From: Pseudomonadota bacterium
GTDB lineage: Bacteria > Pseudomonadota > Alphaproteobacteria > Rhodospirillales > Magnetospirillaceae
Direction of reading: 5' to 3'
Length of the DNA stretch: 64,000 nt
NCBI GenBank assembly: GCA_021782815.1
Contig: JAJXUO010000004.1
Coordinates: 1 to 64,000 of the forward strand
The stretch's first letter is position 1. Every line of letters starts with the position of its first letter. Of the stretch, positions 7,914-16,002 are shown piece after piece. A program made the position numbers and the translations under genes. The notes beneath the pieces are model-generated. The model made no database searches and was not told the origin of the DNA. It saw only the letters and a program-made list of their open reading frames with translations.

Positions 7914-9629
7914 ATGACAGGCATGAATGGTTGGCAGCGCGATCTCGTTTCTCCTTTGGACCTTCAGCTAGACCCGGATAATCCTCGGTTTGAGCTAACT
8001 ACGCGCAATCAAGACGCTATCCTCGCGCACCTATTACGCGATCATGATGTGATAACCCTTGCTAAAAGCATTGCAGAAGCCAAACAACTTTGGCCAACAG
8101 AAACAATTCTGACGTACTTTGATGGGAAACAGCACATTGTCCTTGAGGGGAACCGCAGGACAGCCGCGTGCAAAGTATTGCTTAACCCAGAGATTCTGCC
8201 GGATATCGCGCAAGATTTAATACAGCAAATTCCTATCATTGATGATGAGACCAGAAGAAATATCAGCAAGGTCGATATCTGCTTTGATTATGATCGGGAG
8301 CGAGGTGATCCGATTGTTGCTAACATACATGCCGTCATCCAGAGGCGGGCATGGTCCCTTGTGTCCCGAATGCGCTATGTGCATCGAGAGTTCAAAAAAA
8401 GTAAGAACCCTCAAGAAATAGCCAAGACACTCAAGATTGATCTAAAAACAGTTAAATTGCTTCTTCGTGGAAGAGAGGCACTCCACATCGCAATTCATGG
8501 AAACACATGGACTGATGAAGAGAGGACCATCTTATATAACGATGACCAAATTGATCACGACTCCTTTTTGCGAGCTGTGCTTTCACCCAGCGTAGAGAGG
8601 CATTTTGGACAGCCCATGTTCTTTGATGATGGCCGCGCCAATCGAATCGGGTTTGTATATCTTGAAAAAATGGTCGGCATCGTTGCCCGACATACACTGA
8701 TAGCCCAACGCTTAGAAACCGACGACAAATTCTCGAAAGGAGATTCGATCGAAGAGTATCTACGGCGTACATGGCCTATTCGCGAACGAGTGAATGAGGT
8801 CGCCCCAAGCGCGGGAAAGGATCCGGACCTATTCGATCTGAATAAGCCAGCTGGCAGCGCATCTTTATATACACAGCCTCCCAACAAGGGAACGGGAGGT
8901 TGGCAACGCCCTCATGTGGAAGGCACTAGTGTTTCGAGCCCCCACACCCAAGTGGAGCCTCCGGTTGCTTCTGCCCGGCCGATGAAGGAGGCATTAGAGT
9001 TTCCTGGAGATGACGAGAACGGCAACGCCGCAAAGTCAGAAACATTAGGTCAAACGACAATATCGGGCCCATCGCCACAGCAGTCGCCAATTTCTAGCCC
9101 CCCTTTTAGCGAACCAAAGGTCGACACTCCGGCCTCCTCGTCAATAACTCCAATTCAAAAGCCAAAGCCACCACAGCTGCTCGAGGATATTCGATGCAAT
9201 CGCGATGATGATCGCTTGAAACAACTAACGTACGAGTTGACGCAGCTCAGCACCACCAAGAACAATCAGATGTCATTTAGATTATCTTTGTTTATGCTTA
9301 TGCGGGCATTGCTAGAATGGTCTCTCGTTTATCACTATGACCAGATCAAGGTTGCTTGCCGCGATGAAAAGGGCCAGCACTTTGCAATTGGGAAATTAGT
9401 CGATATAGCAAGCACCCGTGCGGGTATTTTTCCAGACAACAAGAAGCTGTCCGAGCGTGCTAGCACCATTGCGTCACATTGGCTCAAAGACCTGCACTGG
9501 AATTCCCATAACGACATGGGCAATTGGAGCCTAGAGCGTTTGCAAAATATTGCAGGTGATTTGCGCCCCATACTGCGTTTCATACTTATGGACGCCGTTT
9601 ATGAAGATACCTCTGAGAAAACGGATTAA
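7914..9629 (+). CDS. ParB/HTH-domain protein, probable partner of the retron
   Basis: 571 residues from ATG 7914, which has GGAGG eight bases upstream. N-terminal ParB/sulfiredoxin-type domain (about 10-110): LDPDNPRFEL and the signature VLEGNRRTAA (76-85). A helix-turn-helix follows (about 160-195, NPQEIAKTLKIDLKTVKLLLRG), then a Pro/Ser/Thr-rich linker (about 310-428). The alpha-helical C-terminal domain (429-571) carries WNSHNDMGNWSLERLQNIAGDLRPILRFI, which recalls HEPN-like tails but is not assigned. The gene starts 112 bp after the RT gene, same strand, with similar AT-rich codon use. ParB-fold proteins can bind or cleave DNA and hydrolyse CTP. The role here, effector or regulator in phage defence, is inference. 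Confidence 0.75.
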   Translation: MTGMNGWQRDLVSPLDLQLDPDNPRFELTTRNQDAILAHLLRDHDVITLAKSIAEAKQLWPTETILTYFDGKQHIVLEGNRRTAACKVLLNPEILPDIAQDLIQQIPIIDDETRRNISKVDICFDYDRERGDPIVANIHAVIQRRAWSLVSRMRYVHREFKKSKNPQEIAKTLKIDLKTVKLLLRGREALHIAIHGNTWTDEERTILYNDDQIDHDSFLRAVLSPSVERHFGQPMFFDDGRANRIGFVYLEKMVGIVARHTLIAQRLETDDKFSKGDSIEEYLRRTWPIRERVNEVAPSAGKDPDLFDLNKPAGSASLYTQPPNKGTGGWQRPHVEGTSVSSPHTQVEPPVASARPMKEALEFPGDDENGNAAKSETLGQTTISGPSPQQSPISSPPFSEPKVDTPASSSITPIQKPKPPQLLEDIRCNRDDDRLKQLTYELTQLSTTKNNQMSFRLSLFMLMRALLEWSLVYHYDQIKVACRDEKGQHFAIGKLVDIASTRAGIFPDNKKLSERASTIASHWLKDLHWNSHNDMGNWSLERLQNIAGDLRPILRFILMDAVYEDTSEKTD

Positions 9630-9975
9630 TAAGAGGTCTGATGGCGGAGCGTCTTTTATTTCTGACTGTCAAGGCGACCATGTGCTGAGATTGGCAAAAC
9701 TAGGATAAATTTCAGAGATCCGTGCTTTCTAGGCGCTGACGAACCCACTGAGTCACCATTATAACAGCGTAACGGGCGCGAGCCCTTTTCCCCGGCGCCC
9801 TCACAGCCAGGGCCGCATGGACAAGATTTCCGACATCGCAGAACTCAATGATCGCCTCCGCAGAGACTTTGTCGGCGGCAAGGTTCTTCGTCCATCCCAC
9901 CAGCCTTGACCGCATCGATAACGATTCTGATAGTCAGCGCAAGGCGAAGAGCTCCGATGGCAAATACCTTCGACC
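9630..9975. other. Island right part, no supported gene
   Basis: About 345 bp between the ParB-like gene and the HTH remnant. Short minus-strand frames are open (for example about 9712-9915), but none resembles a known protein. The stretch may be frameshifted 3' remains of the gene at 9976-10146. Confidence 0.45.
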
Positions 9976-10146
9976 CTACACAGCTTGCGGGGTAGCCCAG
10001 TACCCTCGTTCGGGGAGAGGGATATCTGCCTTCCTACATGCCTTGGCAAGGCCAACATCCGAAAGCCCAAATGAAGCCGCTAGGGTTTTCATTGGCGTTG
10101 ACCAGACAAGCTCGTAAAGCTCTTTCCGTGTAAAAGTCTTAGCCAT
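9976..10146 (-). pseudogene. HTH-type protein, N-terminal fragment
   Basis: The 56 residues from ATG 10146 (GGGGGAG upstream) read KTFTRKELYELVWSTPMKTL, then FGLSDVGLAKACRKADIPLP and ERGYWA. This is the conserved N-terminus of a proteobacterial hypothetical family with a helix-turn-helix. Family members continue for well over 100 residues, whereas this frame stops six codons after GYWA, so the gene is probably truncated or frameshifted. It faces the retron operon and lies near the island's right end. Confidence 0.6.
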
Positions 10147-10337
10147 TGGCGCTCCCCCGAGGCTTCTTGCGCTAAGTATAGCAAGGTCAGGCTTCCCCTG
10201 CGCCCACATCAGCACTGCCCGAGATCAATATGCGCGCCAGCCGATTAGCACATCCGCAAACACACGCATTACGGGTGCACAAAATCAATCAATAATTACA
10301 ATGACTTGTCAATTTTGTTCACTATATATTCTGCGCG

Positions 10338-10386
10338 ATGGCATTGTAGAGGTCAGGAGTTCGATCCTCCTTGGCTCCACCAAATA
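10338..10386 (+). other. attR: right 49-bp direct repeat, displaced tRNA-Ala 3' half
   Basis: Exact copy of 4735-4783. It begins in the anticodon loop and ends four bases past CCA; there is no 5' half upstream, so it cannot form a tRNA. The original tRNA-Ala terminator follows at once. Confidence 0.93.
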
Positions 10387-10387
10387 G

Positions 10388-10425
10388 AAAAAGGGCTTCG
10401 CGGCCGCCGTCGCGAAGCCCTTTTT
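10388..10425 (+). terminator. Original tRNA-Ala terminator, stranded beyond the island
   Basis: Perfect 15-bp stem (10388-10402 with 10411-10425), 8-nt loop and T5 at the end of the stem. Its position just after attR shows it served the tRNA gene before integration. Confidence 0.88.
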
Positions 10426-10537
10426 CCATGACTCAGTCCAACGCAATTCGAAAGCAAGCAGCGGAGTGCGGCGCCGCCCCGTCCGGCGCTATCCTGCCGC
10501 CCGACATCAGAGTAGACTTCGCCCGACGGAGACGAGC

Positions 10538-11641
10538 ATGGACAAGACCGCGTCCTCCCTTCCCTTATCCGCGGATCAGGACCCGCGCTGGCGGGCGCTG
10601 GTGGCGCGCGACCGGTCGCAGGATGAACAGTTCGTCTATTCGGTGAAGACCACCGGGGTCTATTGCCGCCCCTCCTGCGCCGCCCGTCTGCCGCGGCCGG
10701 GGAACGTGGCCTTCCATGCCGATTGCGCCGCCGCCGAACGGGCCGGCTTCCGCCCCTGCAAGCGCTGCAAACCCGACCAGCCCCCGGCGGCGCGGCGCAT
10801 GGCCCAGGTTGTCACCCAAATCTGCCGGATGATCGAAGCGGCCGACGAGAGCCCCACTCTGGCGCAGATGGCCGCCGCCGCCGGCCTCAGCCCCTGGCAT
10901 TTCCACCGGCATTTCAAGGCGGCGACGGGGATGACGCCGAAAGCCTATGCCAAGGCGCAGCGCGGCCGGAAACTCCGCGCGGAACTGACGCGGCCGGGCG
11001 CCACGGTGACCGACGCCCTCTATGCCGCCGGCTTCGCCTCCAGCGGCCGCTTTTATGAAGCCGCCGACCAGCTTCTCGGCATGACGCCCGGCGCCTATCG
11101 GGCCGGTGGCGCCGGAACGGTGATCCATTTCGCCATCGGCCAATGCTGGCTGGGCGCGGTGCTGGCGGCGCACAGCCAGCGCGGCGTTTGCGCCATCCTC
11201 ATGGGAGAGGATCCCGACGCCCTGGCCCGCGATCTGCAAGATCGCTTCCCCAAGGCCCACCTGATCGGCGACGACCCCGGCTATGAACGCATCCTGGCGG
11301 CGGTCATCCAGGGCATCGACCATCCGGAACAGGGCATCGACCTGCCCCTGGACATCCAGGGCACCGCCTTTCAGCAACGGGTGTGGCAGGCCCTGCGGGA
11401 GATTCCGCCGGGAAAAACCGCCACCTACAGCGAAATCGCCGATCGCATCGGCGCCCCCCGGGCGGTGCGGGCGGTGGCCGGCGCCTGTGCCGCCAATCCC
11501 CTAGCCGTGGCCGTTCCCTGCCACCGGGTGGTGCGCACCGACGGCGCGCTGACGGGCTACCGCTGGGGGGTGGAACGCAAGCGGGCCCTGTTGCGGCGGG
11601 AAGCGGCGCGATGCCCGCCAGCCGCCCCCGAAACATCATGA
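10538..11641 (+). CDS. ada: Bifunctional Ada: methylphosphotriester/O6-methylguanine methyltransferase and activator
   Basis: Repairs methylated DNA by suicide transfer to cysteines and, once methylated, activates the adaptive response. ATG 10538 gives 367 residues. The N-terminal zinc domain (about 15-95) has Cys43, Cys47, Cys74 and Cys77 in GVYCRPSC and FRPCKRCKPD, matching the E. coli C38/C42/C69/C72 pattern. An AraC-type HTH follows (about 100-190, GLSPWHFHRHFKAATGMTPK). The methyltransferase domain ends in the active-site string VAVPCHRVVR. Its stop overlaps the alkA start (ATGA), so the two are co-translated. Confidence 0.96.
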   Translation: MDKTASSLPLSADQDPRWRALVARDRSQDEQFVYSVKTTGVYCRPSCAARLPRPGNVAFHADCAAAERAGFRPCKRCKPDQPPAARRMAQVVTQICRMIEAADESPTLAQMAAAAGLSPWHFHRHFKAATGMTPKAYAKAQRGRKLRAELTRPGATVTDALYAAGFASSGRFYEAADQLLGMTPGAYRAGGAGTVIHFAIGQCWLGAVLAAHSQRGVCAILMGEDPDALARDLQDRFPKAHLIGDDPGYERILAAVIQGIDHPEQGIDLPLDIQGTAFQQRVWQALREIPPGKTATYSEIADRIGAPRAVRAVAGACAANPLAVAVPCHRVVRTDGALTGYRWGVERKRALLRREAARCPPAAPETS

Positions 11642-12534
11642 CGACGCTCTGCCGCTGCCGCGTCCCCCTGCCACCCGGCTACCGGATCGCCGATTTTCTC
11701 GCCTTCCATGGCCGCGACGCCGCGCAAACCGCCGAACAGGTCACGGCGGACAGCCTGCGCAAGGGGCTGGTGTGGCAGCGGCGCCCCGCCTGCCTGACGG
11801 TACGCTTCACCGCCGCCGCCGTCGAGGCCACGCTGGACGGCGACCCGCCGCCGCCCGGCGCCGAGCCTTTGGAAACGCTGCTGCGCCGCATGCTGGGGCT
11901 GACCCAGCCCATCGCGGCCTTTGAACGCGCCTATGCCCGCCATCCCGATCTCGGCCGCCTGATCGCCCGCCATCCCGGCCTGCGCCTGCCGGTTTCCGCC
12001 TCGGCGTTCGAGGCCTTGATCTGGGCGGTGGCCGGCCAGCAGATCAGCGTTCAGGCCGCCCTGTCGTTGCGGCGGAAAGTGATCGAAACGGCTAATATCC
12101 GCCATTCCAGCGGATTGCTGTGCCACCCCGATGCCGCCGCCCTGGCCGCCCTGACGCCGGAACAGCTGCGCGCCGCCGGTTTTTCCCGCAGCAAGGCCGC
12201 GACGGCGCAAGAGATCGCCGCCCGCCTGCAGGACGGCCGGCTGCGCCTGGAGGCCGCCGCCGACCCCGGCGACGAAGAGCGCCTGCGGCAAAGCCTGCTG
12301 GCGATTCCCGGTATCGGCCCCTGGACCGTCAGCTACGCCCTGCTGCGCGGATTCGGCCTGCTCGACGGATCGCTGCACGGCGATGTGGCCGTGCGCCGTG
12401 GCCTGCAAAGCCTGTTGAACAGCCCCACGCCGCCCACCGGACAGGAAACCGAGCTTTGGCTGGCCCCGTTCCGGCCGTGGCGGGCCCTGGTGGCGGCCCA
12501 TCTGTGGGCCTGGAAATCGGCCCAGGCCTATTAA
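11638..12534 (+). CDS. alkA: DNA-3-methyladenine glycosylase II
   Basis: Excises alkylated purines, leaving abasic sites. ATG 11638 overlaps the ada stop by four bases, giving 298 residues. The HhH-GPD core is clear: FEALIWAVAGQQISVQAALSLR, then the hairpin LLAIPGIGPWTVSYALLRGFG and the catalytic Asp in LLDGSLHGDVAVRRGL. The N-terminal part (residues 1-110) is the AlkA-specific beta domain. It forms an ada-alkA adaptive-response operon; family A repeat copy 2 follows at the stop codon. Confidence 0.93.
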   Translation: MTTLCRCRVPLPPGYRIADFLAFHGRDAAQTAEQVTADSLRKGLVWQRRPACLTVRFTAAAVEATLDGDPPPPGAEPLETLLRRMLGLTQPIAAFERAYARHPDLGRLIARHPGLRLPVSASAFEALIWAVAGQQISVQAALSLRRKVIETANIRHSSGLLCHPDAAALAALTPEQLRAAGFSRSKAATAQEIAARLQDGRLRLEAAADPGDEERLRQSLLAIPGIGPWTVSYALLRGFGLLDGSLHGDVAVRRGLQSLLNSPTPPTGQETELWLAPFRPWRALVAAHLWAWKSAQAY

Positions 12535-12677
12535 ACCAAATTGCAGTGATCGGAACCGATCACTGCACCCTCATGCGCCGGGCGGGTTTCTCCGAAAACC
12601 TTGGCTTCGCGCCATCAGGCGCGCGTCGCCTTGCTCCTAACCGGCGTCGCGATGAGTCAAACTCATCGCGACTTGGT
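12535..12677 (-). repeat. Dispersed repeat family A, copy 2
   Basis: Starts one base after the alkA stop. It holds the hairpins GCAGTGATCGG/CCGATCACTGC, GGTTTC/GAAAACC, GCGCC-ATCA-GGCGC and GTCGCGATGAGT/ACTCATCGCGAC. The outer bases ACCAA and TTGGT are inverted and flanked by ATTA on both sides, perhaps a target duplication. Confidence 0.88.
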
Positions 12678-12719
12678 ATTAGCTTTGCCGGCCCGGTTTT
12701 CCGCCTTTGACGCTCAGGT

Positions 12720-13142
12720 TCACGACGCGCGGTCGAACAGATCGTAAAGATGGCTGTCCTCATGGGCGATGCGGCGGTCGAGGCTGGCCAGGATCTGTTT
12801 GGTTTCGGCCACGAAGGCGGCGGGATCGCGGGCGATGACCGTGGGGCCCGGCCAGCGGTGGCGATAGGCGTCGAAGGTGTTTTTCAAGCCTCCCATCTCG
12901 TTCTGGAAGCGGCTGGCGGCGGCGCGCACCGTGCCGTCGGCATGCGCCAGCATGCGCGGATAGAGCGTGGCGTCCTCGATGGCCAGGTGCACGCCGAATT
13001 TGCCGAACAGCTCCCGCACCACCGCCGCCACCGGCGTGGCATCGCGGGTAACGGCCGCCACGTCGAGAAAGCGTCCGATACGGTCGCTCAGGATCCGCAC
13101 CTCGGCATGATGCTGGCGGAAAATTTCGGTTCTGCTGGTCAT
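12720..13142 (-). CDS. Hemerythrin-like di-iron protein
   Basis: 140 residues of a four-helix hemerythrin/HHE-type fold. Candidate iron ligands are in RQHHAEV (about 10-14), HLAIEDATLYP (about 52-62) and the C-terminal HEDSHLYDLF. Such proteins bind O2 or NO or take part in repair of iron centres. It is divergent from a Crp/Fnr regulator with a palindromic operator between them, suggesting control by that regulator and a role under nitrosative or low-oxygen conditions (inference). Confidence 0.85.
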   Translation of the reverse strand: MTSRTEIFRQHHAEVRILSDRIGRFLDVAAVTRDATPVAAVVRELFGKFGVHLAIEDATLYPRMLAHADGTVRAAASRFQNEMGGLKNTFDAYRHRWPGPTVIARDPAAFVAETKQILASLDRRIAHEDSHLYDLFDRAS

Positions 13143-13207
13143 GGCACCCTCCTTGCGGGCTTTGTTTGAAGTCGGAGGGCATCCTGCCCCGAAAGGCGGG
13201 ATCGGTC

Positions 13208-13223
13208 TTTGCGCCGGCGCAAA
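13208..13223. promoter_or_regulatory. Palindromic operator between hemerythrin and Crp/Fnr genes
   Basis: TTTGCGCCGGCGCAAA is a perfect 16-bp palindrome. Read as TTGCG-N4-CGCAA it has the half-site spacing of Fnr-family sites. It lies 22 bp before the regulator start and 65 bp before the hemerythrin start, so the regulator may control both genes. Confidence 0.65.
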
Positions 13224-13245
13224 TAACAGACTATATTTGTCGGAA

Positions 13246-13911
13246 ATGATGATTCCATCGCATCTCCGACAAAATCCGCTTTTTCAGGGGCTGACAGGCT
13301 GCGATCTGACCCTGCTGCTGGGGTATGCCCATGAAAAGACCACAAAGCGCGCTACGGCTTTCTTTCATGCCGGTGATACCGCCGACCGCTGTTTCCTGCT
13401 GCTGGAAGGGCATGTCAAGCTGAGCCAGACCACCCCGTCGGGCGCGCAGGGGGCGGCACGGCTGATCGGCGCCGGCGATATTTTCGGCTGGGCCGGCGTG
13501 ATGGGCCAGGCCCGGTATCCCGGCACCGCCGAAAGCCTGGCCGCCTGCCGCGCCCTGGCCTGGGATACCGGCCGCATGCGCCAAACCCTGCTGGCCACGC
13601 CGCGCCTGACCCTGACGCTGCTGACCCTGATGGGCGCCCGCCTGCGCGAGGCGGAAAGCCGTGTGCTCGATCTGGCCACCGCCCGGGTGGACCAGCGTCT
13701 GGCCAGAACGCTGCTGCGCCAGAGCAGCGCTGCGGCGCTGCCCCTGACCCGGCAGGATCTGGCCGAACTGTGCGGCACCACTCTTTATACCGTCAGCCGG
13801 ACCTTACGGCGCTGGGAGCAGGCGGGCTGGCTGCGGCTGGGCCGGGGCTCGCTGCGCGTTCTGTCCCGTCCGGCGCTGGCGGCGCTGGCGGAGCCGCCGG
13901 ACGCCAGCTGA
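13246..13911 (+). CDS. Crp/Fnr-family transcription regulator (NnrR/Dnr-like)
   Basis: 221 residues from ATG 13246, where the sequence starts to match the family (MMIPSHLRQNPLFQGL). A cNMP-type beta-barrel covers about 10-125 and a winged HTH about 150-215. The recognition helix reads GTTLYTVSRTLRRWE: the usual Glu of ETVSR is Tyr, as in NO-responsive NnrR-like regulators, and the Cys cluster of oxygen-sensing Fnr is absent. This fits control of a hemerythrin gene. The 3' end overlaps the opposite metallo-hydrolase gene by 119 bp. Confidence 0.85.
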   Translation: MMIPSHLRQNPLFQGLTGCDLTLLLGYAHEKTTKRATAFFHAGDTADRCFLLLEGHVKLSQTTPSGAQGAARLIGAGDIFGWAGVMGQARYPGTAESLAACRALAWDTGRMRQTLLATPRLTLTLLTLMGARLREAESRVLDLATARVDQRLARTLLRQSSAAALPLTRQDLAELCGTTLYTVSRTLRRWEQAGWLRLGRGSLRVLSRPALAALAEPPDAS

Positions 13912-14866
13912 GGGGCTGGCCGAACGCCGGCACCCGGAACCGGCAGGGCGCGACGCCGTAACGGCGCCGCTCCTCCTCCAGGCGTCCCGCCGGTTCGTCC
14001 ATGCCCTCGTCGGTCAGCGGAAAGGTGGCGAAATGCATGGCCACGCTGAGATCGGCCCCCAGATCGAGATGGGCGCGCACCGCCTCCTCGGGATCCATAT
14101 GCTGCGCCGCCATGAACCAGCGCGGCGCATAGGCGCCGATGGGCAGCAGCGCCACGTCGGGCGGGCCCAGGCGCTGGCGGATGGCGGTGAAATGGCCGGC
14201 ATAGCCGGTATCGCCGGCGAAAAACAGCCGCCCGGCCGGCGATTCCACCACATGGCCGCCCCACAGGGTGGCGCGGCGGTCGAACAGGCCGCGTTTCGAC
14301 CAATGCCGCGCCGGTACGAAATGCACGGTAACGCCCCCGCCCAAAGCGCAGCTTTGCCACCAGTCCAGTTCGACGGCGCCTTTCATGCCGCGCGCCGCCA
14401 GAACGGCGCCGTTGCCGAGTCCGGTGACGATGACCGGCGCCCAGCGGTCCCGCAGCCGGCGCAGGCTGGGCAGATCCATGTGATCGTAATGATTATGGCT
14501 GAGCAGCACGGCATGGATCGGCGGCAGGCGGTCCAGCGCGAGGGCGGGCGGGCGCACCCGTTCCGGCCCCAGCCACGACAGCGGACTGGCCCGGCGCGAA
14601 AAGATGGGATCGCTCAGCAGGTTGAAGCCGGCGCATTGAATGAGAAAGGTGGCCTGACCGATATAGGTGACGGTAATGCCGTCGCCGTCGCCGCGCGGGA
14701 GCGGATCCGCCGCCGCCGCCGTTTCCGCCGCCGGCCAGGGCTGAGGCCGCCGCGACAGCCGCCAGCGCAGCAGATCGCGCAGGCCGCGATCGTCGTCGTC
14801 GCCGGGATTGAAAAACCGTTTGCCGTCGTAATGCTCCGAAGGGGGAAAGACCGGCCGCCGGGTCAT
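13793..14866 (-). CDS. Metallo-beta-lactamase-fold hydrolase (NAPE-PLD/UlaG-like)
   Basis: 357 residues from ATG 14866. The core carries VTYIGQATFLIQ, the metal motif LLSHNHYDHMDLPSL (HxHxDH), VPARHWSKRG and FFAGDTGYAG, with a later conserved His in VAMHFATFPLTDEG. This is the pattern of the NAPE-phospholipase D-like branch of the fold; the substrate is unknown. The start overlaps the stop of the upstream kinase gene. The last 40 residues are Pro/Ala-rich and antisense to the regulator gene, probably an extension after loss of an earlier stop. Confidence 0.85.
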   Translation of the reverse strand: MTRRPVFPPSEHYDGKRFFNPGDDDDRGLRDLLRWRLSRRPQPWPAAETAAAADPLPRGDGDGITVTYIGQATFLIQCAGFNLLSDPIFSRRASPLSWLGPERVRPPALALDRLPPIHAVLLSHNHYDHMDLPSLRRLRDRWAPVIVTGLGNGAVLAARGMKGAVELDWWQSCALGGGVTVHFVPARHWSKRGLFDRRATLWGGHVVESPAGRLFFAGDTGYAGHFTAIRQRLGPPDVALLPIGAYAPRWFMAAQHMDPEEAVRAHLDLGADLSVAMHFATFPLTDEGMDEPAGRLEEERRRYGVAPCRFRVPAFGQPLSWRPAAPPAPPAPDGTERAASPGPAAASPPAPSAVRSG

Positions 14867-16002
14867 CCTGCCGTTCCCGCCCCGTCCAGCGGCAGGCGCA
14901 GGGTGAACAGCGCTCCGCCGCCCGGCGCATCGCCCACCGTCAGCGTGCCGCGATGGGTGATTTCCACGATGCTCCGGCACAGGGCCAGACCCTGCCCCAC
15001 GCCCTTCCCCACCCGCTTGGTGGTGAAGAACGGCTCGAAGATGCGCTGGCGCAAGGCCGGCGGCACACCCGGCCCGGTATCGGCGACAAGGATTTCCACC
15101 GCATCGCCCCGCAGGCCGGTGGTCAGGGTGATGCGGCCATTCCCGCCCGCCGCCCGCCCGGCCTCGGCCAGGGCCTCGGCGGCGTTGAGGATCAGATTGA
15201 GAAACACCTGATTAAGACTGTCGGGCTCGCATACCACCAGCGGCAGAGCGGGATCGAGGGCCATCTCCACCTCGGCCACCTCCTTCCAGGCGTGCCGCGA
15301 CAGGGTAACGGTGTTTTCCAGGGCGCGGTTGAGATCGGCGGCGCGGCGCCCGGTTCCGCCCGGATGGGAAAACTCCCGCAAGGAGGCGACGATGCCGGCG
15401 ATATGGCGGATGCCGTCGCGCGATTGCGCCACCGCGTCCCGTAAATCGGCGCCCAGATCCTCGACCGGCCCGCCGCCATCCAGCAGCAGGGCCACCCCTT
15501 CGCCGAGAAAATCCAGATTGTCGCCCACATATTGCAGCGGCGTGTTGATCTCGTGGGCCACGCCCGCCGCCAGCTGCCCCACGCTGGCCAGCCGGGCCAG
15601 ATGCAGGCTTTCCTGCTCGGCCCGCCGCTTGTCGCGCAGGGCCGCCACCATCTGATTGAAGGCGGTGGAAAACGCACCGAGAAAATCCACCGTCTGGCTG
15701 AAATCACCGGCCGCCACCTCCTGCGTCTGCCAGGTGAGATGCTTGAGACTGGCCTGCAGCGATTTCAAAGGGTCCAGCAGATGTTGGCGCGGCGGCACCG
15801 GCACGTCGATGCAGCCGTTCGACAAGGCGATGGAAAAAGCCTTGAGCTGCCGCAGCTGCTCCGCCAGCTGGTCCACCGCGCGCAAGAGCGCCGTCAGACC
15901 CGGCCCGGCCGCCTCGGGCCGTGGCGGCGGCGCGGCCTCGGACCCGTTGGCCAAGGCCTCGATACAGCGCGCCAGGGCGTGAAGAGTCTCGTCCTCGCTC
16001 AT
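14863..16002 (-). CDS. Cytoplasmic sensor histidine kinase (NtrB/DctB-type core)
   Basis: 379 residues from ATG 16002, which overlaps the stop of the V4R gene (ATGA). There is no membrane segment. A helical N-terminal region (1-170) contains a HAMP-like TFLGAFSTAFNQMVAAL-type segment. The phosphoacceptor box is VAHEINTPLQYV (about 205) and the ATPase has N (LNLILNAAEAL), G1 (VADTGPGVP), F (FEPFFTTK) and G2 (VGQGLALC). With the upstream V4R protein it may form a split sensor: ligand protein plus kinase. No response regulator adjoins on its downstream side. Confidence 0.9.
   Translation of the reverse strand: MSEDETLHALARCIEALANGSEAAPPPRPEAAGPGLTALLRAVDQLAEQLRQLKAFSIALSNGCIDVPVPPRQHLLDPLKSLQASLKHLTWQTQEVAAGDFSQTVDFLGAFSTAFNQMVAALRDKRRAEQESLHLARLASVGQLAAGVAHEINTPLQYVGDNLDFLGEGVALLLDGGGPVEDLGADLRDAVAQSRDGIRHIAGIVASLREFSHPGGTGRRAADLNRALENTVTLSRHAWKEVAEVEMALDPALPLVVCEPDSLNQVFLNLILNAAEALAEAGRAAGGNGRITLTTGLRGDAVEILVADTGPGVPPALRQRIFEPFFTTKRVGKGVGQGLALCRSIVEITHRGTLTVGDAPGGGALFTLRLPLDGAGTAG

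Noticed and set aside
9712-9915. 67-codon minus-strand frame in the island right part
   Set aside because: Could be a frameshifted tail of the HTH remnant, but no family match could be seen, so it is not called.
10306-10330. TTGTCA and TATATT near the island right end as a promoter
   Set aside because: Spacing is only 13 bp, too short for a sigma-70 promoter.
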